Of a DNA stretch of 8,947 nt, positions 1 to 6,592 are shown piece after piece. The notes below the pieces were generated by a model, which was not told the DNA's origin, ran no database searches, and was given only the letters and a program-made list of their open reading frames with translations. Position 1 is the first letter of the stretch. Each line of letters opens with the position of its first letter. The stretch lies in the NCBI GenBank assembly GCA_018061705.1, contig JAGOTO010000010.1, positions 1 through 8,947 of the forward strand, read 5' to 3'. This DNA is from Candidatus Saccharimonadota bacterium. GTDB lineage: Bacteria > Patescibacteria > Saccharimonadia > Saccharimonadales > UBA4665. The translations under genes were made by a program, and so were the position numbers.

Positions 1-300
1 ATCAAGTCACCTCAACTTGCGGCACAAATCCACCAATGCCAAACGAAAAAGGGTGGTTCGTGAGACCAGTTGTCCCGGGAACCCCCGCTGCGATAATTGA
101 TCGAGTTCTTGGAAGCTTTCCCTGTGTCCGAGAACTGCACAAGCCTATCGACATCGCTGCCCTTGATGCGACCGCAGGCACCCCGCCTAAGTACCCCCAA
201 GACGGACAGCAGTATAGTCGGGACTATCTTGGGCCTGGTAGAGCCCTATTCTGTACCCCTCACATCGAAAGCGACGTTGCCGCATAATTCTGGCCCACTG
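1..300. other. Gene-free, hairpin-rich stretch; candidate structured ncRNA of unknown family
   Basis: No protein or RNA family is recognised here. One frame is open from the window edge to 287, but its product looks like nothing known. Stems visible on paper: 3-7 with 15-19; 21-24 with 37-40; 104-113 with 127-136 (10 pairs including one G.U, 13-nt loop); 148-155 with 165-171 (7 pairs, bulged A at 151); 196-201 with 228-233 enclosing 214-218 with 223-227; and 231-234 with 243-246. The G.U pair at 110/130 favours a + strand RNA. An A-run at 46-50, which would be a U-tract on the other strand just after a stem, favours a minus-strand RNA. I looked for tRNA, tmRNA, RNase P, SRP and T-box signatures and found none convincing. 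Confidence 0.3.
46..76 (-). terminator. Possible leftward Rho-independent terminator
   Basis: Read on the minus strand, GGG (76-74), a 5-nt bulge, TGGT (68-65), a 7-nt loop, ACCA (57-54) and CCC (53-51) form a 7-pair stem. It is followed at once by five T (50-46). This is the classic order for an intrinsic terminator. It would end a leftward transcript starting somewhere between here and the ftsA-like promoter. The bulge weakens the stem, so the call is tentative. Confidence 0.3.
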
Positions 301-309
301 TGCTACAAT
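301..309 (+). promoter_or_regulatory. Extended -10 promoter of the ftsA-like operon, predicted leaderless
   Basis: TGC-TACAAT (301-309) matches an extended -10 element, and its last base is only 9 nt before the ATG at 319. No good -35 lies at 16-18 bp. TTGCCG at 277-282 is 21 bp away, probably too far, but extended -10 promoters tolerate this. The start site would fall around 316-319, giving a leader of 0-3 nt, and no Shine-Dalgarno is present. On the opposite strand the same bases give TTGTAG, a possible -35 for a divergent transcript. Confidence 0.5.
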
Positions 310-318
310 AATCCGTAT

Positions 319-1629
319 ATGCTTGATAAGTTCAAGGGTCTTAAAGATAGTGCTGTTGTGGCCGCAAAAAAGCGAACGAAAGTTGGTAAGGCGTCGGGGC
401 CTGCCGAAAAGCATCTTGTTGCCCTCGATGTTGGCACCGAGTATGTCAAGGCGCTCATCGCGCGGGTTACCGATGACGGCATAGATATCATTGGTGCGGG
501 TAGGGCTCACCAGAAGTTGAGCGATATGCAGTCGGGTGCGATCGCAGATATTGGGGGAGTTGTCGAAAACTGCGATAAAGCCCTCAATGAGGCAGAGCAG
601 CAGGCTGGAGTGAGTGTCCGTAGCGCCGTAATCGGCATAGCGGGCGAATTGGTTAAGGGCACAACAACGACGGTACGTGTGGTGCGTAAAACGCCAGAAA
701 AGGCTCTCGATATGCCCGAGATTGAAAGGATCATCAAACTCGTTCAACAAAGAGCCGAGGCCAAGGCAAAGCAGCAGCTGGCTTGGGAGCTGGGTGGCAA
801 AGAAGTAAGCGTACGACTCGTCAATAGTGCTTTGGTTGGTATCGAGATTGATGGCTATCCGGTGACAAATCCTGTCGGGTTTCAGGGCAGTGACGTTCTG
901 GTGCAGCTGTATACAGCATTTGCACCCTTGATACACATCGGTGCTCTTGAGCGGACGGCGGAGCAGCTCGATCTTGATCTTATTGCGGTCGCAGCAGAGC
1001 CGTTTGCGGTCGCACGAGCGGTCATAGGAGATGATCAGTCGGCCAGCATGAGTGCAATATTGATGGATGTCGGGGGTGGCACCACCGACATTGCGGTCGT
1101 AAACGACGGAGGAGTACAGGGCACCAAAATGTTTGGTATTGGTGGACGAGCGTACACCCGATCAATCGAGAGAGACCTGGGGATAGAATTTGCCGAGGCC
1201 GAAGAGCTCAAGCTTGGTTTATCACGCGAATCAGTCGACCATTCCCGGGTGAAATCGGTCGAGGATTCTCTCTGTAAAGTCCTCGACGTTTGGGTTAATG
1301 GGGTTGAATTGGCACTCGGCGAGTTCCCCAAAATGGACCATCTGCCTCATCGACTCTATCTCTGCGGTGGGGGTTCTTCGCTCCAGATGCTCGTCGATAA
1401 GCTACACGATAGCGATTGGTATTCTCGGCTGCCCTTTACTCGAAAGCCCATAGTTGAATATATTCATCCTGATCAAGTCGTAGGTATCAATGACCAAACT
1501 GGCAAGGTGACTGACCACACATTTGTTACAGCGATGGGGCTATTACGAGTTGGACTCGATACCGTACAGTATACGGGAGTTGCCGGTGATACAATGAAAG
1601 AAAGACTCGATAGGATACTCCATGTCTGA
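319..1629 (+). CDS. ftsA: FtsA-family actin-like ATPase (cell division / envelope cytoskeleton)
   Basis: Predicted 436-residue cytoplasmic protein of the FtsA/PilM branch of the actin/Hsp70 superfamily. Known FtsA polymerises on the inner membrane and tethers FtsZ. Visible motifs: phosphate-1 LDVGTEYVK (36-44), phosphate-2 MDVGGGTTDIAV (249-260) and adenosine-site CGGGSS (349-354). Residues about 95-200 occupy the place of the FtsA-specific 1C (SHS2) domain. Segments such as NPVGFQGSD (184-192) and TAMGLLRVG (404-412) align by eye with E. coli FtsA rather than PilM. The C-terminal tail after the last core motif is only about 20 residues, ending in MKERLDRILHV, a short possible amphipathic membrane helix. 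An in-frame ATG at 97 would add 74 residues of unrelated sequence across the promoter. The ATG at 319 begins just before the family-like region and follows a -10 box. The gene overlaps the next by 8 nt. PilM is the main alternative. Confidence 0.85.
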   Translation: MLDKFKGLKDSAVVAAKKRTKVGKASGPAEKHLVALDVGTEYVKALIARVTDDGIDIIGAGRAHQKLSDMQSGAIADIGGVVENCDKALNEAEQQAGVSVRSAVIGIAGELVKGTTTTVRVVRKTPEKALDMPEIERIIKLVQQRAEAKAKQQLAWELGGKEVSVRLVNSALVGIEIDGYPVTNPVGFQGSDVLVQLYTAFAPLIHIGALERTAEQLDLDLIAVAAEPFAVARAVIGDDQSASMSAILMDVGGGTTDIAVVNDGGVQGTKMFGIGGRAYTRSIERDLGIEFAEAEELKLGLSRESVDHSRVKSVEDSLCKVLDVWVNGVELALGEFPKMDHLPHRLYLCGGGSSLQMLVDKLHDSDWYSRLPFTRKPIVEYIHPDQVVGINDQTGKVTDHTFVTAMGLLRVGLDTVQYTGVAGDTMKERLDRILHV

Positions 1630-3628
1630 ACCAAAAAAATCCAAAATTCAGCCCACCACAATCTCTTCGTCTGGAAAAATCAGATCTCCTCAAGCGCCGA
1701 GCGCCAAAAGTAAGCCGACAAAAAAAACAGTGCGGCCAACAGCCAAGCCCAAGGTAACGAAACCAAAACTTGCTGCAATGCCAGGGAGTCCGAGTTTCAC
1801 TATAGTTTCGTCCGATCAAAATAGCGGCGAGACGATAATGGTTACCAAGAAGCCGCTGCCTACATCAGCAAAACCGAAATCGATAACGACACCGACTTCG
1901 TCGCAGCCAAAGATCAGCTCCATTAATAGTACATCCGCCAAAGAAACAATCTATATCGATGTCGACGATGAGATAACAGCAATCATCGAGAAGCTGCAGC
2001 GAGCCAAGGCATCAATCGTTGCGCTCGTTTTGCCAAAACGATCGACCGTTATGCAGAGTGTTGTCAATATGCGCCTTCTCAAACGTACGGCAGAACAGGC
2101 CGACAAAAGGCTGGTGTTGGTCACGAGCGAAACAAGTCTTTTACCTCTTGCTGGCCTCGTGGGGCTGTATATAGCGGAGACTCCAACCAGCAAGCCCATG
2201 GTGCCGCCTGCTCCGGATAGTATGAACGATGAGCCAGAGAGTATCGACGAGTCCCTAGAGATTATTGATAACAGTGGAGAGCCCAAAGATTTCGATGCCG
2301 CAGCGGTTGCCGGTGTACCCGTAGGTGAGCTCGCGGGGCCGACGGACGTGAGCGAAGGTCCAGACGAAATTATTCTTGATGATAGCATTGATGAGCCGCC
2401 AGCAGAAGTCGTAGCGCCTGCCCATCCTCCCAAAAAGAAAAATAAAAAACTGGCCGTTCCTGACTTCAACAAATTTCGAATCTATGCTGTTCTCGGAGTT
2501 TTGAGCATGATTTTGATCATTGCTGGATTGATTGTGGCGACAAAGGTCATGCCTCGAGCGTTGGTACAGATCAAGACAGACTCACAGGTTGTCTCAACAA
2601 GTCTGAACATCACGCTTGATACTGCCGCAAAAACTGTCGACATGGAAAATAAAATTATTCCAGCTGTTGCTCAGACTAACCCAAAGAGTGCTAGTCAGCA
2701 GGTTGCGGCAACGGGACAGCAAAATAATGGCCAAAAGGCAGGTGGAACAGTTAAGTTCAATGTTACGATGTGTGCGCCTAACCTCGATGCGCCGGCAGAC
2801 ATCCCGACCGGGTCAAGTGTTACGAGTGGCGGCAAGACCTATATTACCCAAGAAAATGGCGAATATTCGTTCAATGGAGTGAGCGGGAGTTGCGTCAAGT
2901 ATGCAACAAACACCATCGACATCGCGGCATTTAAGGCGGGCAGTGATCACAATATGCCATCCGGCACAACATTTACCGGGGTGGGCGGTGCAGCCGGTAT
3001 AGGCTCGACGAGCGGAGGGACAGACGAGATCGTGAAGGTAGTCGCACAAGCCGATATAGACAGCGCCAAGGCGAAGTTGGCTGCGCAAGATACCGCATCT
3101 CTCAAGCAAGACCTCATCAATGCACTTCAGGCTAAGGGTCTAATGGCTATTCCCTCGACATTCATTGCCGGAGAACAGCAGATTACCAGCAGTGCAAGGG
3201 CGGGCGACAATGCCGACACTGTCACGGTCAATAGCACAACTCCGTATACCATGCTCGGTATTCAACAGGCAGATTTGCGGCCGCTTGTTGTTGGTGAGGT
3301 GAATGATCAAATCGATAGCGACAAGCAACAGATTCTTGACGATGGGATCGGTACCGCAGAATTCACGCAGCAATCACCGGGCAATCCCGCTAGCGCGGTA
3401 GTGAACGCGAAGGTTAAATCTATTGCAGGTCCTGAGTTAGACAAAAATGAGATAAAACGCCAAGTCGCTGGCAAGAAGGCAGGTGATATCAAACAAGAGT
3501 TGGGTAGCCTGCCGGGCGTCACGGATGTGCAAGTGAAATACGGACCATTCTGGGTAACGGTTGCTCCAAGCGATACCAAAAAGATCACCGTAGACATTGC
3601 CGAGCCAACGCTTGATAGCGAGGAATAA
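1622..3628 (+). CDS. Large single-pass membrane protein, CPR 'baseplate J/gp47-like' family
   Basis: 668 residues, function unknown. Order of parts: a Lys/Pro/Ser/Thr-rich disordered N-terminus (1-105); a compact alpha/beta domain (about 108-190) with VALVLPKRSTV and LVLVTSETSLLPLAG segments; an acidic linker (200-265); a KKKNKK patch; one membrane helix (about 287-307); then about 360 residues outside the cell. The outer part is rich in Gly, Ser, Thr and Ala and ends in two beta-alpha-beta-like segments (about 586-602 and 618-660). That part resembles CPR proteins commonly labelled baseplate J/gp47, a label I recall rather than searched. C384 and C424 are the only cysteines and could form an extracellular disulfide. 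The start overlaps the stop of the FtsA-like gene, with AGGA at 1612-1615 as a modest RBS, so the two are probably translationally coupled. The topology suits linking a cytoplasmic filament to the cell surface; that role is inference. Confidence 0.85.
   Translation: MSEPKKSKIQPTTISSSGKIRSPQAPSAKSKPTKKTVRPTAKPKVTKPKLAAMPGSPSFTIVSSDQNSGETIMVTKKPLPTSAKPKSITTPTSSQPKISSINSTSAKETIYIDVDDEITAIIEKLQRAKASIVALVLPKRSTVMQSVVNMRLLKRTAEQADKRLVLVTSETSLLPLAGLVGLYIAETPTSKPMVPPAPDSMNDEPESIDESLEIIDNSGEPKDFDAAAVAGVPVGELAGPTDVSEGPDEIILDDSIDEPPAEVVAPAHPPKKKNKKLAVPDFNKFRIYAVLGVLSMILIIAGLIVATKVMPRALVQIKTDSQVVSTSLNITLDTAAKTVDMENKIIPAVAQTNPKSASQQVAATGQQNNGQKAGGTVKFNVTMCAPNLDAPADIPTGSSVTSGGKTYITQENGEYSFNGVSGSCVKYATNTIDIAAFKAGSDHNMPSGTTFTGVGGAAGIGSTSGGTDEIVKVVAQADIDSAKAKLAAQDTASLKQDLINALQAKGLMAIPSTFIAGEQQITSSARAGDNADTVTVNSTTPYTMLGIQQADLRPLVVGEVNDQIDSDKQQILDDGIGTAEFTQQSPGNPASAVVNAKVKSIAGPELDKNEIKRQVAGKKAGDIKQELGSLPGVTDVQVKYGPFWVTVAPSDTKKITVDIAEPTLDSEE
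3620..3624 (+). promoter_or_regulatory. Ribosome binding site of ruvX
   Basis: GAGGA lies 6 nt before the ATG at 3631, inside the last codons of the upstream gene. It shows that this genome does use Shine-Dalgarno sequences for operon-internal genes, in contrast to the promoter-proximal ones. Confidence 0.6.
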
Positions 3629-3630
3629 GC

Positions 3631-4059
3631 ATGGCTGAATATCTACTCGGTCTTGACTATGGTAGCAAACGGGTGGGCGTTGCCGTAGCGCATGTGATAG
3701 CTCGATTGCCCAGGCCTCTCATGACTTTAAGCAGTGACGACACATTGCTCCAACATATCAAAGACATCATTGTCGCAGAAGACGTCGCTCGAGTAGTCGT
3801 AGGCGTGCCCCGGGGGATTGACGGCGCAATCACCGATCAGTCTAAGTTGTGTGAAGCATTTGCCTCGCTGCTTGCCAGTGAGATCAACATCCCAGTCGTG
3901 ACCGTCGATGAAACCCTCAGCAGCGTTGAGGCGGAGGCGTATTTGGCCAAGAATCGCACGACGTTTACTAAGGCAGAAATTGACGAGGTGGCCGCAGCCG
4001 TTATACTAGAACGATTCATTACAGAGCATCAAGATGATTTAATAGGTGAAGGGAACTGA
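3631..4059 (+). CDS. ruvX: RuvX/YqgF family Holliday junction resolvase-like nuclease
   Basis: 142 residues, the usual size for this RNase H-fold family, which acts in 16S rRNA 5' end maturation and/or Holliday junction resolution. The core motifs are all visible. The first strand LLGLDYGSKRVGVAV carries catalytic D9; VVVGVPRGIDG (56-65) is the GLPxxxDG-like motif; VDETLSS (92-98) carries E94; and DEVAAAVIL (118-126) carries the last acidic residue D118. The enzyme therefore looks intact. The gene begins 2 nt after the previous stop with a good RBS and is followed 1 nt later by mltG. ruvX next to mltG recurs in other bacteria (yrrK and yrrL in Bacillus), which supports both calls. Confidence 0.93.
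   Translation: MAEYLLGLDYGSKRVGVAVAHVIARLPRPLMTLSSDDTLLQHIKDIIVAEDVARVVVGVPRGIDGAITDQSKLCEAFASLLASEINIPVVTVDETLSSVEAEAYLAKNRTTFTKAEIDEVAAAVILERFITEHQDDLIGEGN
4049..4054 (+). promoter_or_regulatory. Ribosome binding site that fixes the mltG start
   Basis: AAGGGA lies 6 nt before the ATG at 4061. A GTG at 4046 in the same frame would add five residues (V-K-G-T-D) but overlaps this site and has no RBS of its own, so 4061 is preferred. Confidence 0.55.
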
Positions 4060-4060
4060 T

Positions 4061-5113
4061 ATGGCGTATCATTTGCGTGAGAAAAAGAAGGGGCGTCGGT
4101 TGCTCAAGTACTTTGCTTTTGCCCTTTTATTACTCATCGTGACTGGAGCAGTCGCTGGGGCTCTTTGGTGGCAGTCTTTCCAAAAAAGTTTGCAACCAGT
4201 TGGGGGAGGAGGTAAGCCTGTTTCGGTTACCGTCGAACAGGGAGATTCTCTCGCGTCAATCGCCGATAATTTGTCAGGTCTTGGCTTGATCAAGAGCGCT
4301 CAATCATTCGAGTACTATGCTCGGATTCATCGAGCCAGTCGGTACCTCCAAGCGGGTACCTACGAGATAAGTCCTGCGCAAAGTGTTCCAGAGATCGTGC
4401 AGCAATTGACGGGCGGCAAAGTAGCGACGAGTCTCGTTACTATCTTGCCCGGGCAGCGGCTTGACCAGATCCGCCAAGGTCTGATAAATCAAGGGTTCTC
4501 AGCAGACGAGGTCGACAATGCGCTTGAGCCGTCACAGTACCGCTCTCGCTCAGTTTTCGAAGGGAAGCCCGCCGGCACCAATCTAGAGGGCTATCTGTAT
4601 CCTGACTCTTTCCAGCGTACCAAATTGACTGAGGCCAAGAGTATTGTTGAGCAGTCGCTTGACCAGATGCAAAATAAGCTGACGAAGGGTGTCATTGCCG
4701 GATTTGAGCGCCAGGGCGTAAGTGTATATGAAGGGATAGTGATTGCATCTATCGTAGAGAAGGAAGTCGTCGTTCAGGCTGAGCGGGCACAAGCCGCCCA
4801 AGTTTTTCTGGCGCGATTGCGAATCGGTATGCCGCTCGGCAGCGATGTCACCGCCCACTATGGCTCGGTTCTGGCCGGAAAAGGTAAAGATGTCACATAT
4901 GACACGCCATATAATACCCGGATACACACCGGGTTGCCCCCGACGCCCATCAGTAATGTGAGTCAGAGTTCTCTAGACGCAGTTGCAAATCCTGCGAACA
5001 CCGACTGGCTTTTTTTCGTTACTGGAGATGATGGTGTTACCCATTTCTCCAAAACGGTTGCTGAGCACGAGGCACTTGCTGCCAAGTACTGTCATAAGCT
5101 TTGTCAGGAATAG
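4061..5113 (+). CDS. mltG: MltG endolytic murein transglycosylase (YceG-like)
   Basis: 350 residues. MltG cleaves newly made glycan strands at the membrane and is thought to set the end of peptidoglycan polymerisation. A basic N-terminus (RRLLKY) precedes one membrane helix (about 15-37). Residues about 53-118 form the LysM-like region (VEQGDSLASIADNL). The catalytic domain carries LEGYLYPDSF (175-184), the signature ASIVEKE (229-235) with the catalytic glutamate expected at E233, RLRIGMPLGSD (252-262) and YNTRIHTGLPPTPISN (284-299). The final DWLFFVTGDDGVTHFSKT (315-332) is the usual C-terminal strand pair. All signature residues are present. It is the last gene of the four-gene operon, 1 nt after ruvX. 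The gene pairs naturally with the FtsA-like protein upstream and the LysM-CHAP protein downstream in wall growth. Confidence 0.95.
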   Translation: MAYHLREKKKGRRLLKYFAFALLLLIVTGAVAGALWWQSFQKSLQPVGGGGKPVSVTVEQGDSLASIADNLSGLGLIKSAQSFEYYARIHRASRYLQAGTYEISPAQSVPEIVQQLTGGKVATSLVTILPGQRLDQIRQGLINQGFSADEVDNALEPSQYRSRSVFEGKPAGTNLEGYLYPDSFQRTKLTEAKSIVEQSLDQMQNKLTKGVIAGFERQGVSVYEGIVIASIVEKEVVVQAERAQAAQVFLARLRIGMPLGSDVTAHYGSVLAGKGKDVTYDTPYNTRIHTGLPPTPISNVSQSSLDAVANPANTDWLFFVTGDDGVTHFSKTVAEHEALAAKYCHKLCQE

Positions 5114-5178
5114 CTAGTAGTTCTCCGTCTACAAAGACTGAGTGCGCGCGACGGTACTCCTCAAATTACTGGGTTGAG

Positions 5179-5215
5179 CTAGTGGCCCTTCGGAGCTCCG
5201 GTCATTGGCCAGTAG
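5179..5215 (+). other. Hairpin in the mltG-CHAP intergenic region
   Basis: CTA-G-TGGCC (5179-5187) pairs with GGCCA-G-TAG (5207-5215), 8 pairs around one G-G mismatch. An inner perfect 10-bp palindrome CGGAGCTCCG lies at 5191-5200. There is no T-run after it on either strand, so it is not a standard intrinsic terminator. It could stabilise the 3' end of the mltG operon mRNA or bind a protein. Apart from this, the promoter and the repeats listed next, I see nothing in 5114-5377. A 71-codon frame there looks spurious. Confidence 0.35.
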
Positions 5216-5253
5216 ATGCGGTCAGATGTTCGGTGCGCGTGATCAGTCCGGGC

Positions 5254-5282
5254 TTGCGCTCTAATCATTTGGTTGGTATACT
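5254..5282 (+). promoter_or_regulatory. Promoter upstream of the LysM-CHAP gene
   Basis: TTGCGC (5254-5259), a 17-bp spacer, then TATACT (5277-5282) preceded by TGG, which is an extended -10. Transcription would start near 5289, leaving an 89-nt leader before the ATG at 5378 that carries the direct and inverted repeats. No SD stands before that ATG. Confidence 0.6.
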
Positions 5283-5314
5283 ACTGTTTGTAGCCATTTG
5301 CGACTATCAAATAT

Positions 5315-5337
5315 AAGTGGTAATGCAAGTGGTTATG
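5315..5337 (+). repeat. Tandem 11-mer pair, 12-bp period
   Basis: AAGTGGTAATG (5315-5325) and AAGTGGTTATG (5327-5337) differ at one base. They lie in the predicted leader, just upstream of a possible second -10. They could be a regulator binding site, or chance in an AT-rich leader. Confidence 0.45.
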
Positions 5338-5417
5338 TTTTGTATACACGAAACATCACTATAAAGCGCGCGGCCATATGGCAGCCCACAAAAAGCAACG
5401 TAAACGTATACAAAACA
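5336..5417 (+). repeat. 12-bp perfect inverted repeat spanning the LysM-CHAP start codon
   Basis: TGTTTTGTATAC (5336-5347) is the exact reverse complement of GTATACAAAACA (5406-5417). The 58-nt loop contains the ATG at 5378 and the TATAAA box at 5360. In RNA it would fold the start region into a loop. In DNA the two arms, each holding the palindrome GTATAC, could be paired operator sites. Confidence 0.6.
5360..5365 (+). promoter_or_regulatory. Possible second -10 box close to the LysM-CHAP start
   Basis: TATAAA ends 12 nt before the ATG, so transcription from it would give a leader of about 6 nt, similar to the near-leaderless arrangement elsewhere in the window. No good -35 is seen (GTTTTG at 17 bp is poor), so this may simply be AT-rich sequence. 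Confidence 0.25.
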
Positions 5418-6592
5418 CATTTGGCATCGCCTTCGACCAATATGACTGTCATAAAGGGCCCGCCAGGAGCAACGATATTAGTAGCAAACAACCAGGGTCA
5501 TCCGTGACTCGTCAATTACAACGCCGGCGGCAGCTTGCAAGCAACCGTCTTCAACGTACCCTTCGCCGGAAGGCTGTCAAGAAGCGGCTTATACGATTTG
5601 GGCTCGTGAGTGCCAATACGCTCGTACTGATCGGTGTCATGTTTTTTGTTATCACGAGTGGTAGAGTAGACAGGCCCGAGACGGTCGCGGCGCAGAAGAC
5701 CGCAGAAGTCGCAACGACCCCTGTAGACAAGCTTACTTCGTTTGATGTTGCCGCCAATGTCGCAAAGGCAGTCGACCTTCCAGAAAAAACGCCGATCACC
5801 AACCAAGCGCAGAGCGCAAAGGTAGCCGTAATCGTGAGCGCGAGCGACGCAGCGGTCACAGCGAAGCCACAAGTCGTAAGTACCGGACTTAAGAGTTGGC
5901 GTGACATCACGGAGCATACGGTGGTAAGTGGTGAAACGGTCTCTGTGATAGCGCAAAAATTTGGTGTGACCTCCGAGAGTATACGGTGGTCAAATGGTTT
6001 AAGCGGCGACGCGCTCACTGCGGGCTCAAAACTCGTTATCCCTCCAGTTAATGGTGTTGTTTATACTGTCAAGACCAACGACACCCCCCAGACGGTTGCC
6101 GCGGCGTACCATTCGGCTGCGGACAAGATTATTCAGTATAACGATGCAGAAAATGGCCTGGTGGTTGGTCGACGCATTATTATTCCCGACGGACGTATCG
6201 TCCCCGCAACACCTGCTCGTACCACGACGTATATTACGAACCGTACCGTTATTAGCACGAGTAGCTTCACGCCGAGCTACGGCGCCAATGGATACGACTG
6301 GGGTTGGTGCACCTACTATGCCGCGGCTCGGTCGGGGGCTCCAGGCAACTGGGGCAATGCAAATACGTGGGCATACTATGCCCGTATTAGCGGATGGACA
6401 GTGAGCTCAACGCCGGTCGCTGGTGCGATTTTCCAGACACCGGCAGGATGGGCAGGCCATGTCGGCATCGTCGATGAAGTGTACGGAAATGGCACTATGA
6501 AGGTTAGTGATATGAATGGTTTCGCAGGTTTTGGACGAGTCGGGAGCGCAGTGGTACCGATTACGCAATATCCAAATTACATCTATCGCTAG
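5378..6592 (+). CDS. Membrane-anchored LysM-LysM-CHAP protein, putative peptidoglycan hydrolase
   Basis: 404 residues from this start. A basic cytoplasmic N-terminus (up to about 72) leads into one membrane helix (about 73-94). An Ala/Thr/Val-rich linker follows, then LysM 1 (about 178-223, TVVSGETVSVIAQKFGV) and LysM 2 (about 228-271, YTVKTNDTPQTVAAAYH), which bind glycan. A C-terminal CHAP domain (about 300-404) follows. The nucleophile should be C311 in GWCTYYAA and the base H361 in GHVGIVDEV, with D378 or N380 in VSDMNG as third residue. CHAP enzymes cleave peptide bonds of peptidoglycan as amidases or endopeptidases; which bond is cut here cannot be told. The start is uncertain: residues 1-42 are not family-like. 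A GTG at 5504 with AGGG 6 nt upstream would give 362 residues and a shorter basic tail. A strong AGGAG at 5465-5469 faces an in-frame ATT at 5477. Confidence 0.88.
   Translation: MAAHKKQRKRIQNTFGIAFDQYDCHKGPARSNDISSKQPGSSVTRQLQRRRQLASNRLQRTLRRKAVKKRLIRFGLVSANTLVLIGVMFFVITSGRVDRPETVAAQKTAEVATTPVDKLTSFDVAANVAKAVDLPEKTPITNQAQSAKVAVIVSASDAAVTAKPQVVSTGLKSWRDITEHTVVSGETVSVIAQKFGVTSESIRWSNGLSGDALTAGSKLVIPPVNGVVYTVKTNDTPQTVAAAYHSAADKIIQYNDAENGLVVGRRIIIPDGRIVPATPARTTTYITNRTVISTSSFTPSYGANGYDWGWCTYYAAARSGAPGNWGNANTWAYYARISGWTVSSTPVAGAIFQTPAGWAGHVGIVDEVYGNGTMKVSDMNGFAGFGRVGSAVVPITQYPNYIYR

Noticed and set aside
48..76. T-box-like GGGTGG motif
   Set aside because: It lacks the following ACCGCG-type segment and a matching antiterminator arm, and it is far from any aminoacyl-tRNA synthetase gene.
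3..287. Frame open from the window edge to 287, with a first ATG at 36
   Set aside because: The product is Pro-rich and lacks any recognisable motif, there is no RBS before the ATG, and the region is better explained by its many stems. It is kept only as an alternative.
1..300. tmRNA, RNase P RNA, SRP RNA or tRNA
   Set aside because: I searched both strands by eye for the tRNA T-arm and CCA end, the tmRNA tag frame, RNase P GAGGAAAGTC/ACAGAA-type blocks in the right order and the SRP GGAA tetraloop. None fits.
97..318. 74-residue N-terminal extension of the FtsA-like protein
   Set aside because: It would be read across the predicted promoter and resembles no FtsA N-terminus. Family similarity begins after residue 30 of the 319 start.
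187..936. Long minus-strand frames opposite the FtsA-like gene and other genes
   Set aside because: These are shadows of well-supported + strand genes, with no motifs of their own.
1622..3628. Prophage or tailocin baseplate gene
   Set aside because: A baseplate-J-like label alone does not indicate phage. There are no neighbouring tail genes, and the membrane helix and operon context point to a cellular envelope protein.
5101..5316. 71-codon frame between mltG and the LysM-CHAP gene
   Set aside because: It begins inside mltG, crosses the promoter, has no RBS and has an atypical composition.
5298..5507. 69-codon frame overlapping the LysM-CHAP start
   Set aside because: It has a non-ATG start with no RBS, no motif, and covers repeats and the real start.
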